Shown here one piece after another: positions 16,924 to 24,893 of a stretch of DNA of 64,000 bases. Source of the stretch: Roseitalea sp. Its GTDB lineage: Bacteria > Pseudomonadota > Alphaproteobacteria > Rhizobiales > Rhizobiaceae. How positions within the stretch are numbered: the first letter of the stretch is position 1; the number at the start of each line of letters is the position of its first letter. The stretch is taken from the NCBI GenBank assembly GCA_017642895.1, contig JAEPON010000003.1, positions 186,001 to 250,000 on the forward strand, given 5' to 3'. The translations under genes were made by a program, and so were the position numbers. The notes under the pieces are model-generated. The model had not been told where the DNA came from. It worked only from the letters and a program-made list of their open reading frames with translations, and searched no databases.

Positions 16924-18732
16924 TCACACAAGCGCCTTGCCTTCCGCGCCGATGGCGTTGGCCACCGCTTCGTCCGTCGCTTCGTCGGGCAACAGCATTT
17001 CGTTGTGCGCCTTGCCCGACGGGATCATCGGGAAGCAATTGGCGAGCGCCGCCACACGGCAGTCGAAAATGACCGGCTTGTCGATCTCGATCATCTCGGC
17101 CAAAGCGTCATCCAGATTGCCCGGCTTGTCGCAATAAATGCCATGCGCGCCATAGGCTTCGGCCAGCTTGACGAAATCTGGCATCGCCTCGGTGTAGGAG
17201 TGCGACCGGCGGTTGCCGTGCAGCAATTGCTGCCACTGGCGCACCATGCCCATATATTGGTTGTTGAGAATGAAGATCTTGATCGGCGTGCCGTACTGGA
17301 TCGCGGTCGACATCTCCTGGATATTCATCTGGATCGAGGCGTCACCGGCAATGTCGATGACCAGCGCATCGGGATGGGCGACCTGAACGCCCAGCGCCGC
17401 CGGCAGGCCGTAGCCCATCGTGCCCAGGCCGCCGGATGTCATCCAGCGATTGGGCTTTTCGAACCCGAAATACTGCGCCGCCCACATCTGGTGCTGGCCG
17501 ACTTCGGTGGTGATGAACGTGTCCTTGCCACTGGCCTTGGTCGCCTCATAGAGCCGCTGGATCGCATATTGCGGCATGATCACATCGTCGGACTTGGTGT
17601 AGGCCAGCGAGTCGCGCGCCTTCCACTTGCCGATCTGCTCCCACCAGCCCGCGTGCTTTGTCTTGTCCGGTGTGTGGCCACCGGCGCGCCAAGCGTCCAG
17701 CAGCGCCTCAAGCGCATGGGCCACATCGGCGACGATGCCGACTTCCGTGTGGACGACCTTGTTGATCGAGGAGGGATCGATGTCGATGTGGATCTTGCGC
17801 GAATTCGGCGAGAACGCGTCGATCCGGCCGGTGATGCGGTCGTCAAAGCGCGCGCCGATATTGATCATGACATCACAGTCATGCATCGCCATGTTGGCTT
17901 CATAGGTGCCATGCATGCCCAGCATGCCGATCCAGTTCTCGCCCGAGGCGGGATAGGCGCCAAGGCCCATCAGCGTCGAGGTGACCGGAAAGCCCGTCGC
18001 CGCCACCAGTTCGCGCAAGAGGTCGCTGGCACGGTCGCCGGCATTGATCACCCCGCCGCCCGAATAGATGACCGGTTTCTTCGCCGACGCCATCAGGGCG
18101 ACGGCGCGGCGGATCGCATCGGCGTCCGGGTTCATCACCGGCCGGTAGCTGACGCGCTCCTGCGCAACCTCCGGCCCCTGATAGATGCCCGAAGCGAACT
18201 GGACGTCCTTGGGGATATCAACGACGACGGGCCCGGGCCGGCCGGTCTGGGCGACATGGAACGCCTCGTGCAGGATGCGCGGCAGGTCGGCGACCGATTT
18301 GACCAGCCAGTTGTATTTGGTGCAGGGCCGCGTGATGCCGACCGTGTCGCATTCCTGAAAGGCGTCCGAGCCGATCAGCGTCGTCGGCACCTGGCCGGTG
18401 ATGCACACGATCGGAATAGAATCCATCAGCGCGTCCTGCAGCGCGGTCACGCAGTTGGTGGCGCCCGGCCCCGATGTCGCGAGCACGACACCGACCTTGC
18501 CGGTCGACCGGGCATAGCCTTCCGCCGCATGGCCCGCGCCCTGTTCGTGGCGCACAAGGATATGCTCGATCGCGTCCTGCTGGAAGATTTCGTCGTAGAT
18601 CGGCAGCACGGCCCCACCGGGGTAGCCGAATATATGCCCGACGCCATTGTCTTTCAACGCTTCCAGCACCATCTCGGCGCCCGTCATTTCCTGGCCCGCT
18701 TTAGTGTCCGCCTTGGCATCCATGATCTTCAT
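16924..18732 (-). CDS. ilvB: Acetolactate synthase large (catalytic) subunit
   Basis: The subunit uses thiamine diphosphate and FAD to make 2-acetolactate or 2-aceto-2-hydroxybutyrate, the first common step to branched-chain amino acids. The 602-residue chain shows the catalytic-Glu region FGYPGGAVLPIYDE, the LVRHEQGAGHAAEGYAR and ATSGPGATN segments, and the ThDP-binding motif GDASIQMN with a downstream NNQYMGM. The start at 18732 is chosen because the frame further upstream (to 18828) runs through the attenuator hairpin. Expression is controlled by the leader peptide and terminator just upstream. ATG at 18723 is also possible. Confidence 0.97.
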   Translation of the reverse strand: MKIMDAKADTKAGQEMTGAEMVLEALKDNGVGHIFGYPGGAVLPIYDEIFQQDAIEHILVRHEQGAGHAAEGYARSTGKVGVVLATSGPGATNCVTALQDALMDSIPIVCITGQVPTTLIGSDAFQECDTVGITRPCTKYNWLVKSVADLPRILHEAFHVAQTGRPGPVVVDIPKDVQFASGIYQGPEVAQERVSYRPVMNPDADAIRRAVALMASAKKPVIYSGGGVINAGDRASDLLRELVAATGFPVTSTLMGLGAYPASGENWIGMLGMHGTYEANMAMHDCDVMINIGARFDDRITGRIDAFSPNSRKIHIDIDPSSINKVVHTEVGIVADVAHALEALLDAWRAGGHTPDKTKHAGWWEQIGKWKARDSLAYTKSDDVIMPQYAIQRLYEATKASGKDTFITTEVGQHQMWAAQYFGFEKPNRWMTSGGLGTMGYGLPAALGVQVAHPDALVIDIAGDASIQMNIQEMSTAIQYGTPIKIFILNNQYMGMVRQWQQLLHGNRRSHSYTEAMPDFVKLAEAYGAHGIYCDKPGNLDDALAEMIEIDKPVIFDCRVAALANCFPMIPSGKAHNEMLLPDEATDEAVANAIGAEGKALV

Positions 18733-18790
18733 CCCGTCCGGCCCTCTGGCCTTTGCACAAATTTTCGTCGTTCGGTCGGTGAAAGGCAAT

Positions 18791-18816
18791 AAAAAAGGCT
18801 CCTTTGAGGGGAGCCT
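18791..18816 (-). terminator. Intrinsic terminator of the ilvB attenuator
   Basis: On the minus strand, AGGCTCC pairs with GGAGCCT around a 7-base loop and is followed by six Ts. It lies between the leader peptide and ilvB, about 60 bases before the start codon, where a transcription attenuator should be. Confidence 0.9.
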
Positions 18817-18822
18817 GTCATC

Positions 18823-18870
18823 GCGCATGGGTGGATCGTGCCCGGTGGCTACGCCACCTTGCCCATGCGC
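18823..18870 (-). promoter_or_regulatory. Leader hairpin, candidate antiterminator or pause structure
   Basis: GCGCATGGG (18823-18831) and CCCATGCGC (18862-18870) form a perfect 9-bp stem. They enclose a second hairpin, GGTGGC-TAC-GCCACC (18844-18858), that overlaps the leader stop codon. A ribosome stalled on the Leu-Leu-Ile-Val-Val codons (18879-18890) would sit at the edge of the outer stem and prevent it. I could not resolve by eye the exact alternative pairing with the terminator. Confidence 0.7.
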
Positions 18871-18902
18871 GGTCCTACTACGATAAGCAGCATCGTCATC
18901 AT
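18849..18902 (-). CDS. Branched-chain amino acid leader peptide of the ilvB operon
   Basis: This small frame encodes the 17-residue peptide MMTMLLIVVGPRMGKVA and a TAG stop. Five consecutive codons are Leu, Leu, Ile, Val, Val, exactly the amino acids made by the operon. It ends inside a hairpin and is followed by an intrinsic terminator and then ilvB, the standard layout of ribosome-mediated attenuation. Abundant charged branched-chain tRNAs would let the ribosome reach the stop codon and allow termination; starvation would stall it and allow read-through. No good ribosome-binding site precedes the ATG, and the predicted transcription start is at the ATG itself, so it may be leaderless. Confidence 0.85.
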   Translation of the reverse strand: MMTMLLIVVGPRMGKVA

Positions 18903-18908
18903 CGCCGT

Positions 18909-18937
18909 CTCTTAGTCCCGGCGCCGGGACGGGTCAA
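18909..18937 (-). promoter_or_regulatory. Candidate sigma-70 promoter of the ilv leader
   Basis: Minus-strand TTGACC (18932-18937) and TAAGAG (18909-18914) are spaced by 17 bases. Counting seven bases on from the -10 box places transcription start at 18902, the A of the leader ATG. Confidence 0.55.
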
Positions 18938-19004
18938 GCCATTCGGCCGGTAGCGTTTCCTTAACCGCGATCCCATAATTTCGTCCGGCAACAGGTCCGG
19001 ACGC

Positions 19005-20951
19005 ATGTATCGAAACGAACAACCCGATCCGGGTGAGGCCCAATTGGCCAAAGAGCGTCAACCGCTTCCCAAGCGCAACCGCACCGAAGGCCACATCATC
19101 CATTGCGACGGCAACAGCGCAGTCATCAGCGCCACCATGCCGCTCGACGGGACCGTTTCGGAAGACTATTGGACCGTCGGCAGCCTGATCACCATCCGCA
19201 CCGGCGCCGTCCGCACGATCGGCATGCTCTACCGCGTCGACACGGCCGGCTCGGACTGGCAGAGGGCGGCCGCAAACACCATCCACATTCATGTCGAACT
19301 GGTCGGCGAGATCACGGAAGAAGGCGGCCAGCCGCGCTTTGCGGGCGGCCTGTCCGCCTATCCGCATCTGGGCGCGGTTGCGCACCGCATCCGCAATGCC
19401 GATCTCAGGGCGATTTTCGCCAACACCGATCCTTCGGCGCTGCGCATCGGTGCCCTTTCACAAAACCGCGAAATCGATGCGATGGTGTCCATCGACGCAA
19501 TGATCTCGCGGCACTTTGCGGTGGTCGGCACCACCGGCGTCGGCAAATCATCGACCGTTTCGCTGCTCGTTCGCAAGGTCGTCCAGGCACGGCCCGACGT
19601 GGGCATCCTCGTGCTCGATCCGCACAACGAGTTCGCCTGCGCCTTCCCCGATATCTCGGTGACGATCGACGACAAGACCCTGGACCTGCCGTTCTGGCTG
19701 TTCAAGCTGGAGGAGTTCGTTGAAGTGCTCTTCCGCGGGCGTCCGGCCGATCCCGACGAGGTCGATATCCTCCGCGACCTGATCCCGGAGGCGCGCTGCC
19801 GTTTCAAGGGCGAGCAAACGGGCTCGACGCGCAAGCCGGGTCGCGGCGCCATGATGACCGCCGATACGCCGGTTCCCTACCGCGTCGCGGACCTTCTGGC
19901 GCTGATCGACGAACGTGTCGGCAAGCTCGACGCCCGGGAAAACCGCCTCAAGCTCAAATCGCTCGCCGGCCGGATCGATGCCACCGTCCACGATCCGCGC
20001 TACCGTTTCATGTTTGCGCACAAGACCATCGTCGACAATCTGGCCGAGGTCCTGGCGCACATCTATCGCGTTCCCGCCGCCGGCAAGCCGGTCACCATAT
20101 TCCAGCTCAACGGCATCCCCTCGGAAGTCGTCAACGCGGTGGTCAGCGTGCTCTGCCGGCTGGCGTTTGAAATGTCCGTCTGGAGCCAGGCGCGCGTCAA
20201 GACGCTGGTCCTGTGCGAGGAAGCGCACCGCTACATACCCGCCGACGCCGGAACCGGCTTCGGCCCCACCCGGGCGGCGATCGCCCGCATCGCCAAGGAA
20301 GGCCGCAAATATGGCGTCAGCCTGGGCATCATCACCCAGCGGCCCAGCGAATTGGACCCCACGATCCTGTCCCAGTGCAACACCATGTTCGCCATGCGCC
20401 TGGGCAACGAGGCCGATCAGGAGATCATGCGTCAGGCGATCACCGGGGCCTCGCGCTCATACATCAACTTCCTGCCCTCCCTGGCCAACCGCGAAGCCGT
20501 GACCTTCGGGCAGGGCGTCAGCACGCCGATGCGTCTGATCGTCGAGACCATCGAAGCACGCCACCTGCCGGGCAACAATCTGGACACGGGCGAAGACGCC
20601 AAGGGCGCCGGCGCCGAGACGGTCGACATGGCCGCCCTGTTGCGCGCCGTGCGCGGGCCGGTGAGCCAGCCATCCGATCATGCGGGCGAAGATGCCCTGG
20701 CCGCCCTCGATCCGGCGACAAAGGTCGGCGAACAGCGCCCTTCGATCACAACGCCCGAGCCCATGCCTGCGCAACCACAGGCCCGTTCCGGCGCTGCCGA
20801 CGGTCTTTTCACCTATGACGGGCCGCTGCGCCGCAACCGTGAAAAACCGGCGCATCGTCCCGCCAAAACCGCGCCATCAGGCGAACAGCCGGCGTCCGGT
20901 GGATCGGCCCGCGACCTGATCAGCCGGTTCCGGACAAAGGATCACGACTGA
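19005..20951 (+). CDS. HerA-like ATPase (HAS barrel, FtsK/HerA superfamily)
   Basis: The 648-residue protein has an N-terminal beta-barrel region (about residues 25-150, with GHIIHCDGNSAVI). A HerA-type RecA core follows, with Walker A GTTGVGKSS near residue 180 and Walker B-type LVLDPHNEFA. Later comes LVLCEEAHRYIP with the conserved Glu and an Arg-containing segment EGRKYGVSLGIITQRPSELD. The last 120 residues are low complexity and probably disordered. HerA hexamers pump DNA and usually work with NurA or, in defence systems, with a separate effector, but no such partner is adjacent. It may be a stand-alone chromosomal protein. Confidence 0.85.
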   Translation: MYRNEQPDPGEAQLAKERQPLPKRNRTEGHIIHCDGNSAVISATMPLDGTVSEDYWTVGSLITIRTGAVRTIGMLYRVDTAGSDWQRAAANTIHIHVELVGEITEEGGQPRFAGGLSAYPHLGAVAHRIRNADLRAIFANTDPSALRIGALSQNREIDAMVSIDAMISRHFAVVGTTGVGKSSTVSLLVRKVVQARPDVGILVLDPHNEFACAFPDISVTIDDKTLDLPFWLFKLEEFVEVLFRGRPADPDEVDILRDLIPEARCRFKGEQTGSTRKPGRGAMMTADTPVPYRVADLLALIDERVGKLDARENRLKLKSLAGRIDATVHDPRYRFMFAHKTIVDNLAEVLAHIYRVPAAGKPVTIFQLNGIPSEVVNAVVSVLCRLAFEMSVWSQARVKTLVLCEEAHRYIPADAGTGFGPTRAAIARIAKEGRKYGVSLGIITQRPSELDPTILSQCNTMFAMRLGNEADQEIMRQAITGASRSYINFLPSLANREAVTFGQGVSTPMRLIVETIEARHLPGNNLDTGEDAKGAGAETVDMAALLRAVRGPVSQPSDHAGEDALAALDPATKVGEQRPSITTPEPMPAQPQARSGAADGLFTYDGPLRRNREKPAHRPAKTAPSGEQPASGGSARDLISRFRTKDHD

Positions 20952-20970
20952 ACGCACTCGCCTGGCCCGT

Positions 20971-21876
20971 TCAGGGCGCGGCGACAGAAGCGGCAACACC
21001 GGTGTCGACCATCCGCCAATCGGCGCCCAACTGGTTGCGGAACCAGGTCATCTGGCGTTTGGCATATTGCCGGGTCGCGGTCTTGGCCCGTGCGATCGCT
21101 TTGTCCTCGTCCATCGTGCCGTCGAGAACCGCGCCCAGTTCGCGCACGCCGATCGCCTTCATGGCCGGCCGGTCCGACGGCAGGTTCAAAGCACGCAAGG
21201 CCCGAACCTCGTCAAGCGCGCCGGCGTCGATCATCGCGTCGAACCGCGCTTCAATGCGATGATAAAGCGCGGCCCGGTCAGGCACCACCAGCCAGCGTTC
21301 GGTAATCGCGTCGGCCCCGAAAACCGGTTCTGCGGCCTGCGCCTGCCAATCCGCCAGCGGTCTGCCGGAAGCTTCCAGAACCTCCAACGCCCGCACGATG
21401 CGCTGGCTGTCGCCGGGCTCCAGCATGGACGCACCGGCCGGATCACGCGCGGCAAGTTCAGCATGCAGGGCCGGCGCGCCTTCGGCGGCGAGCCGTGCAC
21501 GCAATGCGGACCGGATCGCGTCCGGCACGTCGGGCATCGGCGAAAGACCCTCGGTCAGCGCGCGGACGTAAAGCCCCGTCCCCCCGACGAAGATCAGTGG
21601 CGCGTCCGCCGGCAACCGTTCGAGCAAAGCCCGCACATCACGCACCCACGCGCCGGCCGAATAGGCAATCGCCGGCGCCACATGGCCGTAAAGATGATGC
21701 GGCGCTGCCGCCATCTCCGCCGCGTCGGGGCGCGCGGTCAGAACGCGCAAACCCTCATAGACCTGCATGGAATCGGCGTTGACGATGTGACCGCCACACC
21801 GTGCCGCCAGGTCCAGCGCCAGCGTCGACTTGCCGCTGGCGGTGGGGCCGGCTATCAGCGTGATCGTTCGTTTCAT
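20971..21876 (-). CDS. miaA: tRNA dimethylallyltransferase
   Basis: MiaA transfers a dimethylallyl group from DMAPP to N6 of A37 in tRNAs reading UNN codons. The 301-residue chain starts with the P-loop GPTASGKSTLALDLA (residues 9-23), then DSMQVYEGLRVLTARP, VGGTGLYVRALTEGL and the C-terminal RQYAKRQMTWFRNQ. All are standard for the family. It is divergent from serB with only 34 bases between the starts, so their promoters overlap. Confidence 0.97.
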   Translation of the reverse strand: MKRTITLIAGPTASGKSTLALDLAARCGGHIVNADSMQVYEGLRVLTARPDAAEMAAAPHHLYGHVAPAIAYSAGAWVRDVRALLERLPADAPLIFVGGTGLYVRALTEGLSPMPDVPDAIRSALRARLAAEGAPALHAELAARDPAGASMLEPGDSQRIVRALEVLEASGRPLADWQAQAAEPVFGADAITERWLVVPDRAALYHRIEARFDAMIDAGALDEVRALRALNLPSDRPAMKAIGVRELGAVLDGTMDEDKAIARAKTATRQYAKRQMTWFRNQLGADWRMVDTGVAASVAAP

Positions 21877-21910
21877 CTATCCCCGACGTTACCAGACCGC
21901 TTGTGCGCTC

Positions 21911-22798
21911 ATGTCCCACATCATCACGCTGATTGCCAATCCCGCAACACGCGCGCTCGATCCGACCCTGGCCGAAGCGGCCGCCCATGCGGTCGGGGCC
22001 CGATCGATGACATGGCTGGGCGAACGCCTGGCCGCGGACCTTGCCGTTGAGGGAGCCGACGGACACGCCGCCGCGCTGGCCGACGTTATCGGCGATGCGC
22101 CGATCGACCATGTCGTCCAGAAAGACGAGGGATCCGACGCGCGACGCAAGGCGATTCTGCTTGCCGACATGGATTCAACGATGATCCGGCAGGAATGCAT
22201 CGATGAACTGGCCGCCGAGGCCGGCATCAAGGACAAGGTCGCCGCAATCACGGCACGCGCCATGAATGGCGAGATCGAGTTCGAAGGCGCGCTGCGCGAA
22301 CGGGTGGCGCTTCTGGAAGGCCTGCCGCTTGACGTGATCGATAAAGTCATCGCCGAGCGGATTGAACTGATGCCGGGCGGGCGCGAGCTGGTGCGCACCA
22401 TGGCCGCCAACGGCGCCCATTGCGCCCTGGTTTCGGGCGGCTTCACCGATTTCACCGCACGGATCGCCGACCTGATCGGTTTTCACGAGCACCGCGCCAA
22501 CCGGCTGGTCCACGAGGATGGCAAGCTCACCGGCGAGGTCGCCGCGCCCATCCTCGGCAAACAGGCCAAGGCCGACGCGCTCATCAAGATCGCCGGCCGA
22601 CTGGGCGTCGGCACCGATCGGGCGATCGCGGTGGGTGACGGCGCCAACGATCTTGCGATGCTGGACATGGCCGGCACAGGCATCGCGCTGCACGCCAAGC
22701 CTGCCGTCGCCGAAAGGGCCGGCATGCGCATCGACCATGGCGACCTGACGGCGCTCCTGTTCATCCAGGGCTACCGGGAAGACGAGATCGTGCGCTGA
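21911..22798 (+). CDS. serB: Phosphoserine phosphatase
   Basis: SerB hydrolyses O-phosphoserine to serine, the last step of serine synthesis. The 295-residue protein has an N-terminal regulatory-type region and then the HAD phosphatase domain. The HAD motifs are motif I LLADMDSTM (near residue 80), motif II LVSGGFTDF, the Lys of KQAKADALI and motif IV GDGANDLAML. ATG at 21911 is chosen because the longer open frame would run antisense into miaA. Gene order serB-miaA-(ilvB) is as I know it from Hyphomicrobiales. Confidence 0.96.
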   Translation: MSHIITLIANPATRALDPTLAEAAAHAVGARSMTWLGERLAADLAVEGADGHAAALADVIGDAPIDHVVQKDEGSDARRKAILLADMDSTMIRQECIDELAAEAGIKDKVAAITARAMNGEIEFEGALRERVALLEGLPLDVIDKVIAERIELMPGGRELVRTMAANGAHCALVSGGFTDFTARIADLIGFHEHRANRLVHEDGKLTGEVAAPILGKQAKADALIKIAGRLGVGTDRAIAVGDGANDLAMLDMAGTGIALHAKPAVAERAGMRIDHGDLTALLFIQGYREDEIVR

Positions 22799-22844
22799 GG
22801 GTGCGCGACAATGGCAAGAGCGCCACGCGCTCCAGTTGCGTCAG

Positions 22845-22960
22845 TCCGGACTGGCGAAGCCTGATCCGGAATCCAGCCGCGTGATCTTTGCCGCCTCAGC
22901 TCTGAATTCCGGGTTCCGCTTCGCGGCCCCGGAATGACGAAGGGAAAAAGTGCAAGCCCG
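22845..22960. repeat. REP-like palindromic intergenic element
   Basis: The 208-base gap between serB and degP holds imperfect palindromes. GATCCGGAATCCAG and CTCTGAATTCCGGG are inverted relatives, and CCGGGTTCCGCTTCGCGGCCCCGG is a hairpin with a TTC loop. The text GGAATGACG that follows is typical of alphaproteobacterial dispersed repeats. No gene was seen here. Confidence 0.55.
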
Positions 22961-23006
22961 GAATGGCGGCAAGGTTTGACACAAACCGCCGGACGAACGG
23001 CCCGCC

Positions 23007-24527
23007 TCAATCGATCCGGATCGTCACGAAGCGCAGTGCACCGTCCGTGCCGGCGAGCATCAGAAGCGCATTGCGGCGTTCGCTCTCCTGAAGCGCGGTG
23101 ATCGCCTCTTCCACATCGGCTGGTGTCGAAACGCCCTCCTGGGCGATCTCGACGATCACATCACCGGCGACGACGCCCCGGTTGGCGGCGGCCGACCCGT
23201 CCTCGACGGTCGTGACGACAACGCCGCCGGACACCTCGTCGGAAATGCCGAATTCCTCGCGTTGCGCATCGTCCAGTTCGACAAGGCTCATCCCGAACAG
23301 TTCGATCGTCTCCGCCTCCTCGCCGGCACCTTCGCCGGCCGGCTCGGTGGTCAACGCAAGCTGCTCGCCATCTTCGAGCCGGCCGAGCGTGACCTGGACC
23401 GTTTGCTCCTCGCCATTGCGCAGGACAACGACATCGACTTCCTTGCCAACGGGCGATTCGGCGACCACCAAGGGCAATTCGCGCATCGTATCCACCGGCT
23501 TGCCATCAAAGGTGATGATCACGTCGCCGGGCTCGATCGAGCCGTCATCGACCGGTCCGCCCTCAATGACACCCGCAACAAGGGCGCCCTTGGCGCTGTC
23601 CATGCCCAAGCTCTCGGCGATGTCGTCGGTGACCTGCTGGATGCGCACGCCCAGCCAGCCGCGCCGGGTCTCGCCAAACTCTCGCAACTGCTCGATCACG
23701 CCGATGGCAAGATCGGTCGGAATGGAAAAGCCGATGCCGATCGAACCGCCCGACGGCGAGATGATGGCCGTGTTGATGCCGATCACCTCGCCATTCATGT
23801 TGAACAGCGGGCCGCCCGAATTGCCGCGATTGATGGCCGCGTCCGTCTGGATGAAATTGTCGTAAGGGCCCGAATTGATGTCACGCCCGAAGGCCGAGAC
23901 GATGCCCACGGACACCGAGCCGCCAAGGCCGAACGGGTTGCCGATCGCCAGCACCCAGTCACCGACACGCATCGCCTCGGAATCGCCCAGCGGCACTTCC
24001 TGCATGTCGGGATTTTCCGAAGGGTCGATCTTCAGGACCGCAAGGTCCGTCTTGGGATCCGTGCCGATGATCTCGGCGGTGATCGAACTGCCATCGTTGA
24101 AATTGGCGACCACCTCGTCGGCGTCGGCGATGACATGGTTGTTGGTGACGATGATGCCTTCGTCCGCATCGATGACGAAACCCGATCCAAGTGACTGGAC
24201 GCTGCGTTCGCCGCCGCGTCCCGGTCCTTCGCCCTCCGGCAGATTGTCGAAAAACTCGTCGAAGAACTCCTGAAAGGGCGATCCCTCGGGAAGACGCGGC
24301 CGCGGCACGTTGCGCTCGCCGCCGCCGACGCGCTGCGAGGTCGAGATGTTGACGACCGAATCGATCAGCCGGTCGGACAGGTCCGCCAGCGATTTCGGCC
24401 CTTCCTGGGCAAGCGCCCCGCCGCCGACAGCCAGCGGCACGGGCGCCGGCTGCACCGCCACCAGCGCGGCAAGGCCGAGCGTTGCCAGAACGATTTTTGC
24501 GCGTGGCGCCGTCAAGCCAGAACCCAT
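23007..24527 (-). CDS. degP: DegP/HtrA-type (Do family) periplasmic serine endoprotease
   Basis: The protease degrades or holds misfolded envelope proteins. The 506-residue chain has an N-terminal signal-like helix (about 10-40). The trypsin-like triad follows: His in VTNNHVI, Asp in DLAVLKID and Ser in RGNSGGPLF. Two PDZ domains complete it, the first starting at GWLGVRIQQV with substrate loop IEPGDVI and the second ending the protein. A Gly/Glu-rich linker joins the PDZ domains. It lies downstream of hflK-hflC-DUF2065 on the same strand, linking membrane-protease control with periplasmic quality control. A 155-base gap with an inverted repeat may hold its own promoter. Confidence 0.95.
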   Translation of the reverse strand: MGSGLTAPRAKIVLATLGLAALVAVQPAPVPLAVGGGALAQEGPKSLADLSDRLIDSVVNISTSQRVGGGERNVPRPRLPEGSPFQEFFDEFFDNLPEGEGPGRGGERSVQSLGSGFVIDADEGIIVTNNHVIADADEVVANFNDGSSITAEIIGTDPKTDLAVLKIDPSENPDMQEVPLGDSEAMRVGDWVLAIGNPFGLGGSVSVGIVSAFGRDINSGPYDNFIQTDAAINRGNSGGPLFNMNGEVIGINTAIISPSGGSIGIGFSIPTDLAIGVIEQLREFGETRRGWLGVRIQQVTDDIAESLGMDSAKGALVAGVIEGGPVDDGSIEPGDVIITFDGKPVDTMRELPLVVAESPVGKEVDVVVLRNGEEQTVQVTLGRLEDGEQLALTTEPAGEGAGEEAETIELFGMSLVELDDAQREEFGISDEVSGGVVVTTVEDGSAAANRGVVAGDVIVEIAQEGVSTPADVEEAITALQESERRNALLMLAGTDGALRFVTIRID

Positions 24528-24654
24528 ATGCGCTCACCTCCAAGGCTGTGCCCTTGCGGGCGAGATATTGCCGCCCGGACACCATCCGGGCATGCGGTCG
24601 AAAATAAGGCCGTGCGGTTACGATGCAAGCGCGGCGCGAAATATGCCCGCCCAT

Positions 24655-24670
24655 GTCACGCCATCGTGAC
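24655..24670. promoter_or_regulatory. Inverted repeat upstream of degP
   Basis: GTCACG-CCAT-CGTGAC is a perfect 6-bp inverted repeat, and TTGTCACAA lies about 10 bases away. It sits between DUF2065 and degP, 128 bases before the protease start, and could bind an envelope-stress regulator. The regulator cannot be named from the sequence. Confidence 0.35.
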
Positions 24671-24682
24671 GCCAGGGGATTG

Positions 24683-24874
24683 TCACAAATAACCCCGCGC
24701 CAGCCAGACAATGCCGACGCCGATCGCCGCCGAGGCAAGCCCGGCAATGCGCAACTGGTCGGCCGGCGCTGTGCGCAAGAACTCGCCAATCCGCCGGCCG
24801 AGATCCGGAAACGCCCCATAGACGATGCCCTCGATCACCAGGACAAGCCCGAGCGCGGTGACCAGATCGGCCAT
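24683..24874 (-). CDS. DUF2065 small membrane protein
   Basis: This 63-residue protein has two hydrophobic helices (ADLVTALGLVLVIEGIVYGAF and the C-terminal AGLASAAIGVGIVWLARG), as in the DUF2065 family found behind hflC in many proteobacteria. It starts 19 bases after the hflC stop, so it is the third gene of the hflK operon. Its role is unknown; location suggests a part in the HflKC-FtsH membrane complex or a neighbouring function. The longer frame to 25006 would overlap hflC and is not used. Confidence 0.85.
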   Translation of the reverse strand: MADLVTALGLVLVIEGIVYGAFPDLGRRIGEFLRTAPADQLRIAGLASAAIGVGIVWLARGYL

Positions 24875-24893
24875 GGCAAACCTGCCGGCCCGC

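Noticed and set aside
16357..18792. An 811-codon open frame antisense to ilvB and the EamA gene
   Set aside because: The composition is shadow-like, and both genes on the other strand show complete family motifs.
18733..18828. Upstream extension of ilvB to ATG 18828
   Set aside because: It would translate through the attenuator terminator and adds no family residues.
19005..20951. HerA-based phage defence system
   Set aside because: No effector or nuclease gene accompanies it, and composition and context are core-like.
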